Positions 33,196 to 42,705 of a stretch of DNA of 64,000 bases are shown in pieces; the stretch's first letter is position 1; each line of letters starts with the position of its first letter. Made by a program: the position numbers and the translations under genes. The notes beneath the pieces are model-generated. The model was not told the origin of the DNA. It saw only the letters and a list, made by a program, of their open reading frames with translations, and did not search any database. The stretch comes from Afifella sp. IM 167. Lineage in GTDB: Bacteria > Pseudomonadota > Alphaproteobacteria > Rhizobiales > Afifellaceae. The DNA lies in contig NZ_NSLC01000001.1 of assembly GCF_020144925.1 (NCBI RefSeq), positions 310,001 through 374,000 on the forward strand. The letters run 5' to 3'.

Positions 33196-34671
33196 CTAGA
33201 GGTTTCCCTCGATATAGCGCGTGAGCACCCGCTCCGTGCCTTCCTCCCAGAGCGCGCCCAGCGCATGCGCGAAGCGCTCGCGGAAGACGTCGGACTTACC
33301 GACATCGCCATAGACGGAGGCGATCGACAGCCAGGCATCCGGCTCGGTCCTGGCGTGCCGGGCGACCGGAACGAGGCTCTCCCAATTCGGATCGTTCGGC
33401 TCGATCGGGGTGCCGCTCTCGCTCTCGCCATGGCAGTAGCGGCACCACAGCGCCGATTCGAGCGCCAGCCCGGTCACGTCCGCCCCGTCCTTCAGCCGGT
33501 CGGCGATCGTCGGCACGATGAATTTCGGCTGCCGGTTGGAGCCATCGAGGCAGAGCCGGCGGATGGTGTCGCCGATCTTCGGATTGGAGAAGCGACGCTT
33601 GATCTCGCCGAAATACCAGGAAAGGTCGATATCGGGCACCGGCGGCACGACCGGCATAATTTCCTCGCGCTCGATCTTCTCCAGGAACGCGGCGATCAGC
33701 CGGTGCTGCATCGCCTCGTGGACGAAATGGATGTCGAGAAGCCCGCCCGGATAGGCGATCACCGCATGTCCGCCGTTGAGGATGCGGATCTTCATGATCT
33801 CGAAGGGCGTCACGTCCGGCACGAACTGCACGCCGACCTTTTCCAGCGCCGGCCTTCCCGCCGGGAAGGCGTCCTCCAGCACCCATTGGCGGAAATCCTC
33901 GCAGAAGACCGGCGAGGCGTCCTCGATGCCGAAATCCTGCTGCACGCTGCGCCGCTCGCGCTCGCCCGTCGCCGGGGTGATGCGGTCGACCATGCCGTTC
34001 GGAAAGGAGACGTTGGCCTCGATCCAGTCGGCAAGCGCGGGATCGGAGAGCCGCGCGGTGCCGACCACGGCCTCGCGCGCCACCACGCCGTTATGGGGAA
34101 GGTTGTCGCACGACATCACCGTGAAGGGGATGACGCCGGCTTCCTTGCGCCGCTTCAGCCCCGCCGCGATCAGACCGAACACGGTCTGCGGCTGATCCGG
34201 GCTCTTGCCGTCTGCGACGATCGCCGGATGGCCCGGATCGAAATGGCCGGCCGAATCGACGAAATAGCCGCCCTCCGTCACGGTGAGCGAGACGATGCGG
34301 ATCGCCGGATCGGCGAGCCTTTCGATGATGGCGGCGCTGTCGGCGACCGGCAGCATGCCGGTCATCGGCCCGATGACGCGCGCCCGGCTCTCATCCGCCG
34401 ACTGCTCGACGACGGTCGTCAGCCAGTCCTGGGCTTCCAGCGTCTCGCGCATTCTCGCGTCGCCCGGCATGACGCCGGCGCCGAGGAGCGCCCACTCATG
34501 GTCTTCGCCCGTCTTGAAGAGATCGTCGAGATAGAGCGCCTGATGGGCGCGGTGAAAATTGCCGATGCCGAAATGCACGATGCCGGCCGAAAGCCCCGCC
34601 CGGTCGTAGCCGGGAACTTCTGCGATGCCGGAAATCACGGGAAGATTGTCGGCGCTTAGCCGTATGCTCAT
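33196..34671 (-). CDS. mtlK: mannitol 2-dehydrogenase
   Basis: 491 residues, the long-chain zinc-independent polyol dehydrogenase type. It has an N-terminal NAD site (IVHFGIGNFHRAHQALYLDD), and the catalytic Lys-Asn-His signature in MKIRILNGGHAVIAY. It oxidises D-mannitol (and D-arabitol or sorbitol in some relatives) to the ketose. It is the last gene of the smoEFGK-smoS-mtlK operon, 43 bases after smoS, matching the Rhodobacter sphaeroides order. Confidence 0.92.
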   Translation of the reverse strand: MSIRLSADNLPVISGIAEVPGYDRAGLSAGIVHFGIGNFHRAHQALYLDDLFKTGEDHEWALLGAGVMPGDARMRETLEAQDWLTTVVEQSADESRARVIGPMTGMLPVADSAAIIERLADPAIRIVSLTVTEGGYFVDSAGHFDPGHPAIVADGKSPDQPQTVFGLIAAGLKRRKEAGVIPFTVMSCDNLPHNGVVAREAVVGTARLSDPALADWIEANVSFPNGMVDRITPATGERERRSVQQDFGIEDASPVFCEDFRQWVLEDAFPAGRPALEKVGVQFVPDVTPFEIMKIRILNGGHAVIAYPGGLLDIHFVHEAMQHRLIAAFLEKIEREEIMPVVPPVPDIDLSWYFGEIKRRFSNPKIGDTIRRLCLDGSNRQPKFIVPTIADRLKDGADVTGLALESALWCRYCHGESESGTPIEPNDPNWESLVPVARHARTEPDAWLSIASVYGDVGKSDVFRERFAHALGALWEEGTERVLTRYIEGNL

Positions 34672-34714
34672 GATCGTCCTTCGAATGTTCGCAGGCCAGT
34701 GGCAGGCCGGCGCT

Positions 34715-35484
34715 TCAGCTCATCCAGTTGCCGCCGTCGACATTGTAGGTCTGGGCGACGATGTAATCCGCCTCCGCGCTCGCCAGGAACACGGCCATGC
34801 CGGTGAGATCCTCCGCCCGGCCCATCCGCCCGTAGGGCACGGCCTCGCCGACGAGGCGCTTCTTCTCGCCGAGCGGCCGGTTCTCGTAGCGCGCAAACAG
34901 CGCGTCGACCCCGTCCCAGTGCTCGCCGTCAACGACGCCCGGCGCGATGGCGTTGACGTTGATCCCGTGCCGGATCAGGTCGAGCCCGGCCGACTGGGTG
35001 AGGCTGATGACGGCGGCCTTCGTGGCGCAGTAGACGGCCACCAGCGCCTCGCCGCGCCGTCCTGCCTGGCTCGCCATGTTGATGATCTTGCCGCCCTCGC
35101 CCTGGGCGATCATCTGCCGCGCCACCGCCTGCAGCGTGAAGAGCGTGCCGGCGACGTTGATGGAAAAGAGCCTGTCAAAACTCGCCCGGGTGATCTCCAC
35201 GATCGGCGCCAGATCGAACAGCGCGGCGTTGTTGACGAGGATGTCGACGCGCCCGGCCCGCTCCACCACTTTGCCCACCGCCGCCTCGATCGAAGCCTGG
35301 TCGGTGACATCGAGGCGCACCGCATAGGCGCCCTCGCCGAGCTCGGCGGCGGTCCTTTCGGCCCCTTCCAGGTTGATGTCGGCGATGGCGACCCGCGCGC
35401 CTTCGCGAAGATACGCCTCGGCGAAGGCCCGGCCGATGCCGCGCGCCGCGCCCGTGATAATGGCGGATTTGCCTTCAAGGCGCA

Positions 35485-35485
<1 letters not shown>
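34715..35485 (-). CDS. smoS: sorbitol dehydrogenase (SDR family)
   Basis: 256 residues with all SDR landmarks: GAARGIG, NNAALFD, the active-site serine in NMASQAG and YCATK. It has very high motif agreement with SmoS (SIEAAVGKVVERAGRVDILV, ending in YNVDGGNWMS). It converts D-sorbitol to fructose and galactitol to tagatose. Its ATG overlaps the smoK stop (ATGA), confirming co-translation with the importer ATPase. Confidence 0.93.
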
Positions 35486-36483
<998 letters not shown>

Positions 36484-36560
36484 TTCCGTCCCTATGCGCC
36501 GCGGCATGGATGCGCCGCGGCTTTTGTGGGCGCCTTCGCGGCGCCGCTATTTCAACGCCC

Positions 36561-36624
36561 GTCTCACTTCACCGCGCCGCCCGTCTCATTTCACCGCGCC
36601 GCCCCGTCTTATTTCACTGCGCCG
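36561..36624. repeat. three tandem copies of the smoG stop-codon region
   Basis: Units of 22-23 bases start at 36561, 36583 and 36606; the last overlaps the end of smoG. Read on the minus strand each copy spells Gly-Ala-Val-Lys followed by a stop (TAA in smoG, TGA in the two extra copies). This looks like slippage-type duplication of the last codons of the gene. There are no spacers as in a CRISPR. Confidence 0.75.
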
Positions 36625-37439
36625 AAGGTGAGCCCGCGCACCAGCTGCTTCTGGCTGAACCAGCCGAGGATGAGGATCGGCGCGATCGCCATCGTCGAGG
36701 CCGCCGAGAGCTTGGCGTAGAAAAGACCCTCCGGGCTCGAATAGGAAGCGATGAAGGCGGTCAGCGGCGCTGCCTTCGCGGCCGTGAGATTGAGCGTCCA
36801 GAACGCCTCGTTCCAGGCCAGGATGATGTTGAGCAGGAGCGTGGAGGCGATCCCCGGCACCGCCATCGGCGTCAGCACATGGATGATCTCGGCCTTCAGC
36901 CCCGCCCCGTCCATCCGCGCCGCCTCCAGGATCTCTCCCGGGATCTCGCGGAAATAGGTGAAGAGCATCCAGATGATGATCGGCAGGTTGATCAGCATCA
37001 GGACGATGGTGAGGCCGGTCAGCGTGTCGAGAAGGCCGGTGTCGCGGAAGATGAGGTAGATCGGGATGAGCACGCCCACCGGCGGCAGCATCTTCGTCGA
37101 AAGCATCCACATCAGGACGTCCTTCGTCCGCCTGCCTGGCACGAAGGCCATCGACCACGCCGCCGGGATGGCAATCGCAAGGCCGAGGATCGTGGAGCCG
37201 AGCGAGATGATCACCGAGTTGGAGAAGTGGCGGAAATAGTTCGAGCGCTCCTGCACCTCCCGGTAATTGTCGAGCGTCCAGTCGAAGAACAGGAAGGAAG
37301 GAGGCGAGGCGATCGCCTCGGCCTCCGTCTTGAAGCTCGTCAGGATCGTCCAAAGGATCGGGAAGAAGATCAGGATACCGATGGCCCATGCCAGGACCGT
37401 CATGGCGAGCTTGCGGTTTTTGGTGACGTTGCGGGCCAT
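36609..37439 (-). CDS. smoG: polyol ABC transporter permease
   Basis: 276 residues with six membrane helices, MalG family. It has the ATPase-contact loop (PGEILEAARMDGAGLKAEII) and the hydrophobic C-terminus ending GAVK. It starts 2 bases after smoF. It pairs with SmoF in the inner membrane. Confidence 0.92.
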   Translation of the reverse strand: MARNVTKNRKLAMTVLAWAIGILIFFPILWTILTSFKTEAEAIASPPSFLFFDWTLDNYREVQERSNYFRHFSNSVIISLGSTILGLAIAIPAAWSMAFVPGRRTKDVLMWMLSTKMLPPVGVLIPIYLIFRDTGLLDTLTGLTIVLMLINLPIIIWMLFTYFREIPGEILEAARMDGAGLKAEIIHVLTPMAVPGIASTLLLNIILAWNEAFWTLNLTAAKAAPLTAFIASYSSPEGLFYAKLSAASTMAIAPILILGWFSQKQLVRGLTFGAVK

Positions 37440-37441
37440 GC

Positions 37442-38323
37442 TCAGATGTCCAGGTTCTTGCCGATCATCCGCATCAGGAAGATCGCGACGATATTGGCGA
37501 GAATGACCGCGACGATGCCGCCGGCCGAGCCGCCGCCGACATCGAACTGCAGGAGCGACTGGGCGTAGACGAGATAAGTGATGTTGGTCGTCGCATAACC
37601 CGGCCCGCCATTGGTGGTGACGAGGATTTCCGCGAAGACCGACAAGAGGAAGATCGTCTGGATCAGCACCACCACCGTGATCGCCCGGGCAAGGTGCGGC
37701 AGCATGATGTGAAAGAAGCGGCTGAGCGGCCCCGCCCCGTCCATCTCGGCCGCCTCAAGCTGGTCGCTGTCGAGCGATTGCAGCGCCGTCAGCAGGATCA
37801 GCGTGGCAAACGGCAGCCATTGCCAGGCGACCATCAGGATGATGGAGGCGAGCGGCGCCTCGCCGAGGAAGTCGAAGGGCTGCATGCCGATCCCCTTGGC
37901 GAGGCTGGCGAAGAGCCCGTTCACGGGGTTCATGAACATGTTCTTCCAAACCAGCGCCCCAACCGTCGGCATGACGAAGAACGGCGCGATCACCAGGATG
38001 CGCACGATCCCCTGCCCCCACATCGGCTGGTCGAGCAGGATGGCCAGAAGCACGCCCCCAACGATGGTGATGGCAAGCACGCCGCCGACGAGGATGAGCG
38101 TGTTCTTCAGCGCGGCGAAGAAGGCCGGGTCGGTGAGGAAGAAGCGATAGTTGAGGAAGCCGGCCCAGTCATGCGTGCCGGGCATCAAGAGATTGTAGCG
38201 CAGGAACGAGAAATAGAGCGTCATCGACAGCGGGATGAGCATCCAGCCGAGAAGCAGGATCACCGCCGGGGAGATCATGATCCGGGCTGCCGAACGCGAA
38301 TGGGCCGTCGCCATGGCTGACAC
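37442..38323 (-). CDS. smoF: polyol ABC transporter permease
   Basis: 293 residues, MalF-type with six helices and a contact loop (DSDQLEAAEMDGAGPLSRFF). It follows smoE by 88 bases and precedes smoG by 2. With smoE, smoG and smoK it forms the sorbitol/mannitol importer. Confidence 0.92.
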   Translation of the reverse strand: MSAMATAHSRSAARIMISPAVILLLGWMLIPLSMTLYFSFLRYNLLMPGTHDWAGFLNYRFFLTDPAFFAALKNTLILVGGVLAITIVGGVLLAILLDQPMWGQGIVRILVIAPFFVMPTVGALVWKNMFMNPVNGLFASLAKGIGMQPFDFLGEAPLASIILMVAWQWLPFATLILLTALQSLDSDQLEAAEMDGAGPLSRFFHIMLPHLARAITVVVLIQTIFLLSVFAEILVTTNGGPGYATTNITYLVYAQSLLQFDVGGGSAGGIVAVILANIVAIFLMRMIGKNLDI

Positions 38324-38411
38324 TCCGTCGCTGGCAGGCGCGAGCGCCTGCGTCCCCAGGAAGGGCGAAAGGCCGGACGCCCGAAAGGGGCGTCCGGCAG
38401 GCAGGAGGAGC

Positions 38412-39725
38412 CTACTTGATGTAGCCGGCCTTGGTCATCTCGCGCGTCGTCAGCTGCTGCGCATTCTGCAGCGCCTGATCGGCGTTCACCTGGCCCGCGA
38501 GCGCGGCGGAGAACATCTGCCCGACACCTGTGCCGATGCCCTGGAATTCGGGGATCGCCACGAACTGCCCGCCCGTATAGGGCACGTCCTTGACGGACGG
38601 CTTGTCGGGGGTCGCCGCGTTCATCGAGTTCAGCGTCATCTCGGCGAAGGGCGCGGCCTTCTGGTACTCGGGATTCTCATAGAGCGAGGTGCGCGTTCCC
38701 GGAGGCGCCGCGCGCCAGCCTTCCTTCTCGGCGACGAGCTCGGTGTAGCCCTTGGAGGTCGCCCAGGCGATGAACTTCTTCGCCGCTTCCGGCGAATCCG
38801 TCGAGGTCGGAACGGCGAGATTCCACGACCACAGCCAGTTGCCGTGGTTGTCGACGCCTTCCTTGTTCGGGAACTGGGCAAAGCCCACGCTGTCGGCCAC
38901 GGTCGAATCGTCCGGGTCGGTCACGAAGGAGGCGGCCACCGTGGCGTCGATCCACATGCCGCACTTGCCCTGCTGGAAGAGCGACAGGTTCTCGTTGAAG
39001 CCGTTCGAGGAGGATCCCGGAGGGCCGTACTCGTTCATCATGGTCAGGTAGTCGTTGAAGGCGGCCTTCCATTCCGGGCTGTCGAACTGGGCCTTCCAGT
39101 CCTTGTCGAACCAGCTGGCGCCGTAGGAATTCGCCATGGCCGTCAGGAAGGCCATGTTCTCGCCCCAGCCGGGCTTGCCGCGCAGGCAGATGCCGTAGAT
39201 CTCGCCCGACTTGTCGGTCATCGCCTTGGCCGCGTTCATGATGTCGGTCCAGGTCGGCTGGGCCGGGATCGTCACGCCCGCCTTCTCGGCAAGGTCGGTG
39301 CGGTACATCACCATGGCGGATTCGCCGTAGAACGGCGCGGCATAGAGCTTGCCGTCGACGGTCAGAGCGCTGCGGATCGCCGGCAGGATGTCGTCGGCGT
39401 CATAGCCTTCCGGCATGTCGTCGAGGGGCATAAGCCAGTCCTGCTTGGCCCAGATCGGCACTTCGTAATTGCCGATGGTCATGACGTCGTACTGGCCGCC
39501 CTTGGTGGCGATGTCCGTCGTCACGCGCTGGCGCAGCACGTTCTCCTCGAGCGTCACCCACTCAAGGTCGATGTCCGGATTGTCCTTGGTAAAGCCGTCC
39601 GTCAGCTTCTGCATGCGGATCATGTCGCCGTTGTTGACCGTGGCGATGGTGATCGTTTCGGCATGCGCCGCCGCCGCGAGGGCGAGGGTCGACGTGGCGG
39701 CAACCAGCAAAGCTGGATACTTCAT
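38412..39725 (-). CDS. smoE: polyol ABC transporter substrate-binding protein
   Basis: 437 residues with a signal peptide cleaved near AAHAET. The mature chain is an extracellular solute-binding family 1 protein (LTDGFTKDNPDIDLEWVTLE, YDVMTIGNYEVPIWAKQDWL). The ribosome site CGGGAGGAAAGC lies immediately upstream of the ATG. It is the first gene of the polyol operon, with a good promoter about 260-290 bases upstream. Confidence 0.93.
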   Translation of the reverse strand: MKYPALLVAATSTLALAAAAHAETITIATVNNGDMIRMQKLTDGFTKDNPDIDLEWVTLEENVLRQRVTTDIATKGGQYDVMTIGNYEVPIWAKQDWLMPLDDMPEGYDADDILPAIRSALTVDGKLYAAPFYGESAMVMYRTDLAEKAGVTIPAQPTWTDIMNAAKAMTDKSGEIYGICLRGKPGWGENMAFLTAMANSYGASWFDKDWKAQFDSPEWKAAFNDYLTMMNEYGPPGSSSNGFNENLSLFQQGKCGMWIDATVAASFVTDPDDSTVADSVGFAQFPNKEGVDNHGNWLWSWNLAVPTSTDSPEAAKKFIAWATSKGYTELVAEKEGWRAAPPGTRTSLYENPEYQKAAPFAEMTLNSMNAATPDKPSVKDVPYTGGQFVAIPEFQGIGTGVGQMFSAALAGQVNADQALQNAQQLTTREMTKAGYIK

Positions 39726-39986
39726 GCTTTCCTCCCGTTGTTCGCTTCCGCGAGCCCGTTCGGCGGCGCGCCTGTGAAGCGTTCCCGGCGATCATCTGCC
39801 GCCGGTTGGTGAATCTGCGCGAGACGGTTTTCCCGGCGGCCATCCTGCCTGTGCGGCGCAGCCGACCTCCCGTGGGGCCTGCGAGCTTCCGCCGGGCCGG
39901 CTGCGCGGCGCACCGCTCTCCGGCCTCTTCCTCGGTCTCGTCTCTTCCCGGCGCGGACGGCCCAGCCGTGCCCCGCCTTGGGCGCA

Positions 39987-40045
39987 ACTACACCACGCGA
40001 CCCAAAACCTGTCAATTAAATAAATCACTTTGACTTTGTAATTAC
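39987..40045 (-). promoter_or_regulatory. smo operon promoter and operator region
   Basis: On the minus strand TTGACA (40015-40010) and TGTAGT (39992-39987) are separated by 17 bases, a credible sigma-70 promoter for smoE. Just upstream are the motif AAATAAATCA (plus-strand 40018-40027), nearly identical to one before the ROK gene, and the palindrome GTAATTAC at 40038-40045. The rest of the 375-base gap from 39726 to 40100 shows nothing else. Confidence 0.6.
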
Positions 40046-40100
40046 TTGACCATGAAAGCCGCCGCCCGCGCGCGGCCTCGTCAGGCCGTGTCGGGTCCTC

Positions 40101-41012
40101 TCAGGCCTCGCGCTCCCAGGGCGGCACGGTGCCGAAATGCTCCACCAGATAGTCGATGAAGGCGCGCACGCGCGGGGCGAGATTCCGCTTTTCCGAATAG
40201 AGCGCCAGGATGTCGGAGCCGTCGTCGGCATAGTCGGGCAGGAGCCGCACGAGGCGGCCCGATTTGAGGTCGTCGTCGATCAGGTAGGTGGAAAGGCGCG
40301 CAATGCCGATGCCCGCGAGCGCGGCGTGATAGATGGCGTCGGCGCTGTTCGCCTCGAAATTGCCGGTCAGCAGCATCGCCCCTTCTCCGTCCGGGCTCTC
40401 CAAGTGCCAGTCGTTCCAGCGCATCACCGTCGAGAGCCGGAGGCAGTTGTGGTCACGAAGTTCCTGGCGCGTGCGGGGCGTGCCGTAGCGCTTCAGGTAG
40501 CTCGGCGCCGCGCAGATGACCCGCCGGTTGCGCGCCAGCTTGCGGGCCACGGCGTAGCTGTCATCCACCTGCTCGGTGAAGCGGATGGCGACGTCGATCC
40601 CCTCCCCGGCGAGGTCGATCTTCCGGTCCGTCACTTCCAGCGCGATGTTCAGGTCCGGATAGCGGCGCATGAAAGCCGGCAGAATGGGAAGGAGCTGCGC
40701 CTTGCCGAAGGCGACGGTGGCGACGATGCGCAAGGTGCCCGTCGGATGTCCGCTGATGGAAGTGGCCATCGTCTCGGCTTCCGAAACCCGCGCCGCAAGG
40801 TCCGCGCAGCGTTCGTAGAAGGCCCTGCCCTCTTCCGTCAGCGACAACCCATGCTTGCTGCGGTTGAGCAGCCGAACCTTCAGGCGATCCTCCAGATGGC
40901 CGATCTGGCGGCTGACGGCCGAAGGCGAATGGCCGAGCGAACGGGCTGCCGCCGAGAAGCTCTCGCTCTCCACGACGGTGGCGAACAGGATCATCTGGCT
41001 CGACAGTTCCAT
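40101..41012 (-). CDS. LysR family transcriptional regulator
   Basis: 303 residues of the AaeR/DmlR-like group. The helix-turn-helix is FATVVESESFSAAARSLGHS then SAVSRQIGHLEDRLKVRLLN, and the effector domain has the typical LEVTDRKIDLAGEGIDVAIR. It lies upstream of smoE on the same strand but separated by 375 bases with an independent promoter, so a link to polyol control is uncertain. Confidence 0.9.
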   Translation of the reverse strand: MELSSQMILFATVVESESFSAAARSLGHSPSAVSRQIGHLEDRLKVRLLNRSKHGLSLTEEGRAFYERCADLAARVSEAETMATSISGHPTGTLRIVATVAFGKAQLLPILPAFMRRYPDLNIALEVTDRKIDLAGEGIDVAIRFTEQVDDSYAVARKLARNRRVICAAPSYLKRYGTPRTRQELRDHNCLRLSTVMRWNDWHLESPDGEGAMLLTGNFEANSADAIYHAALAGIGIARLSTYLIDDDLKSGRLVRLLPDYADDGSDILALYSEKRNLAPRVRAFIDYLVEHFGTVPPWEREA

Positions 41013-41136
41013 CGGAGCCTCCGCTTTGCGGCCGGATCAAAAGGCCTTTGATCCAGCAAGGCCTTCGCAGCCGGGCAGGCCGGGCCTATTTGTGCAGCAC
41101 AGCATGGTTATGGTGCATCGCATCATTTCCGTAAAG

Positions 41137-41151
41137 CCTAGCAAGGCTAGG
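41137..41151. promoter_or_regulatory. CCTAGC-AAG-GCTAGG inverted repeat
   Basis: A perfect six-base inverted repeat with a three-base centre in the 296-base gap between the LysR gene and the DUF1127 gene. It is a possible operator for either. Nothing else is evident in this gap. Confidence 0.35.
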
Positions 41152-41308
41152 AAATCGCGGAGGTCATGAGGAGGCATCCGCGTCTGGCAGACGCTGGCGC
41201 GTGCAGCGCATCAAGGCCGCCCGCCGCCGGCGCGATCCCCCTGCCAGCCCCCATGACGCCACCGGGCACAGATCCGGGGCGCCGTTCCAGGAAGTGGAGA
41301 AAGACATC

Positions 41309-41545
41309 ATGAAGACCGCAACCCTCCAGCGCCCGATCCTCGCATCCGCCGCGCCCATCGGCACGAGCGCCCGCGCGCTGCTCGACCGCGCATGGGCCGC
41401 CTATCGCCGGCGGCGCTACTATGCCCAGCTCGTCCGCGAGTTGCACAGCTACGGCGACCGCGATCTCGCCGATATGGGCTTCGCGCGCCACGACATCCCG
41501 CGCATCGCCCGCGAAGGCGCCTACGGCGAACCCCGCCGCGCCTGA
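41309..41545 (+). CDS. DUF1127 domain small protein
   Basis: 78 residues. An arginine-rich helix (WAAYRRRRYYAQLVRELHSY) is followed by the hallmark DRDLADMGFARHDIPRIARE of DUF1127. Proteins of this group in alphaproteobacteria are small, basic and often linked to RNA turnover or phosphate and carbon metabolism; the specific role here is unknown. GGAG lies nine bases before the ATG. It converges on the fructokinase gene. Confidence 0.85.
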   Translation: MKTATLQRPILASAAPIGTSARALLDRAWAAYRRRRYYAQLVRELHSYGDRDLADMGFARHDIPRIAREGAYGEPRRA

Positions 41546-41583
41546 TCGGGCGCGTTTCGCGTTTCTGCAAGAGCGGGCCGCCA

Positions 41584-42540
41584 TCAGGCGTCCCGCCCCG
41601 CGCCCGCGCCGATCTCCGCCCGTTTCGGCGGGTCGGCGCCGCGCCTGCCGCAGGTGATGGAGGCCGCTTCCGCGGCAAAGCCGAGGAGGCCCTCCACCTC
41701 CAGCCTGTCGAGGGCGAGAAGCTTTTCCCGGCTCTTCGCGCCGCGCTCGGCAAGCCCGGCGATGAGCGCGGCCATGAAGCTGTCGCCCGCCCCCACCGTA
41801 TCGACGACCTTCACCGCCCTTCCGGGCACCGAGAGCTCTCCGAACGTGCCGTACGCCTCGGCGCCCTCTCCGCCACGCGTGACGACGATGAGGCCGGCCC
41901 CCGAATCCAGCCAGCGCGCCGCGCTCGTCGCCGGATCCTCGCCCGGATAGAGAAGCGTCAGGTCCTCGTCGCTCACCTTGACAAGATCGCTGACGGCCGC
42001 GAAGGCGGCCACACGGCTCCGCCAGAGTTCGATATCGGGCTCGGCGTTGAGGCGCACATTCGGATCGAGCGTCAGAAGCCGGTGCCCGGCATGGCGCCGA
42101 TGCAGCGCAAGGAGCGTCGAGCCGACCGGCTCCACCGCCAGCGAGAAGGAGCCGGCATGCAGGCCCCAGACCTCCGGCCCGAGCTCGGGTAGATCGGAAG
42201 GCTCAAGGCTCCGGTCTGCCGCGCCGAGCCCGTAGAAGGCGTAGCTCGGCTGCCCGTCGGGCGCGACCGTGACGAGGCTGAGCGTCGTCGGCTTGTCCTT
42301 GCGCACGAGATAGGCGGTGGAAACGCTCTCCGTTTCAAGCGCGCCGGCAAGCTTCTCGCCGAGCCGGTCGCGCGACAGGCCGGTCAGGAGCGCGCAGCCC
42401 TGCTCGAGCCGGGCAAGGCCGATGGCGACGTTGAAAGGCGAGCCGCCGATCCGCGCGTCGAAGGAAAGCCCCGCCTCCCCTTCGCTGCCGTAAAGATCCC
42501 AGAGTGCCTCGCCGCAGACGACGAACATTCTTTCATCCAT
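41584..42540 (-). CDS. fructokinase (PfkB/ribokinase family)
   Basis: 318 residues. The N-terminal FVVCGEALWDLYG and the substrate/ATP motif VKVDTVGAGDSFMAALIAGL, containing the catalytic Asp in GAGD, identify a PfkB-family sugar kinase. Sorbitol and mannitol dehydrogenases of the neighbouring operon both yield fructose, so fructokinase is the natural assignment. It is divergent from the ROK repressor, with a shared 165-base control region. Confidence 0.87.
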   Translation of the reverse strand: MDERMFVVCGEALWDLYGSEGEAGLSFDARIGGSPFNVAIGLARLEQGCALLTGLSRDRLGEKLAGALETESVSTAYLVRKDKPTTLSLVTVAPDGQPSYAFYGLGAADRSLEPSDLPELGPEVWGLHAGSFSLAVEPVGSTLLALHRRHAGHRLLTLDPNVRLNAEPDIELWRSRVAAFAAVSDLVKVSDEDLTLLYPGEDPATSAARWLDSGAGLIVVTRGGEGAEAYGTFGELSVPGRAVKVVDTVGAGDSFMAALIAGLAERGAKSREKLLALDRLEVEGLLGFAAEAASITCGRRGADPPKRAEIGAGAGRDA

Positions 42541-42612
42541 CCCTGTGGCCGGCCGTGCTTCATGCCGGCGGGCGTTTCTTGTTTCGCGGCCATGATGGTC
42601 CGTCGCACCGAA

Positions 42613-42637
42613 TAAGTAAATCAGAATGGTTTTCTTA
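42613..42637. promoter_or_regulatory. candidate ROK operator between fructokinase and ROK genes
   Basis: TAAGTAAA at 42613-42620 is partly mirrored by TTTTCTTA at 42630-42637, in an AT-rich island. The embedded AAGTAAATCA (42614-42623) matches nine of ten bases with the motif upstream of the smo operon, suggesting a common regulator. Confidence 0.5.
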
Positions 42638-42705
42638 CGTGCTTTCCGCTAGGCTCGCCACCCGCCGCAACAAAACACAACGTCCAGGGAGAGAACGGGA
42701 ACGGC

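Noticed and set aside
36561-36624. Tandem repeats considered as a short CRISPR array
   Set aside because: Units abut with no spacers, and they duplicate the smoG 3' end; no cas genes in the window.
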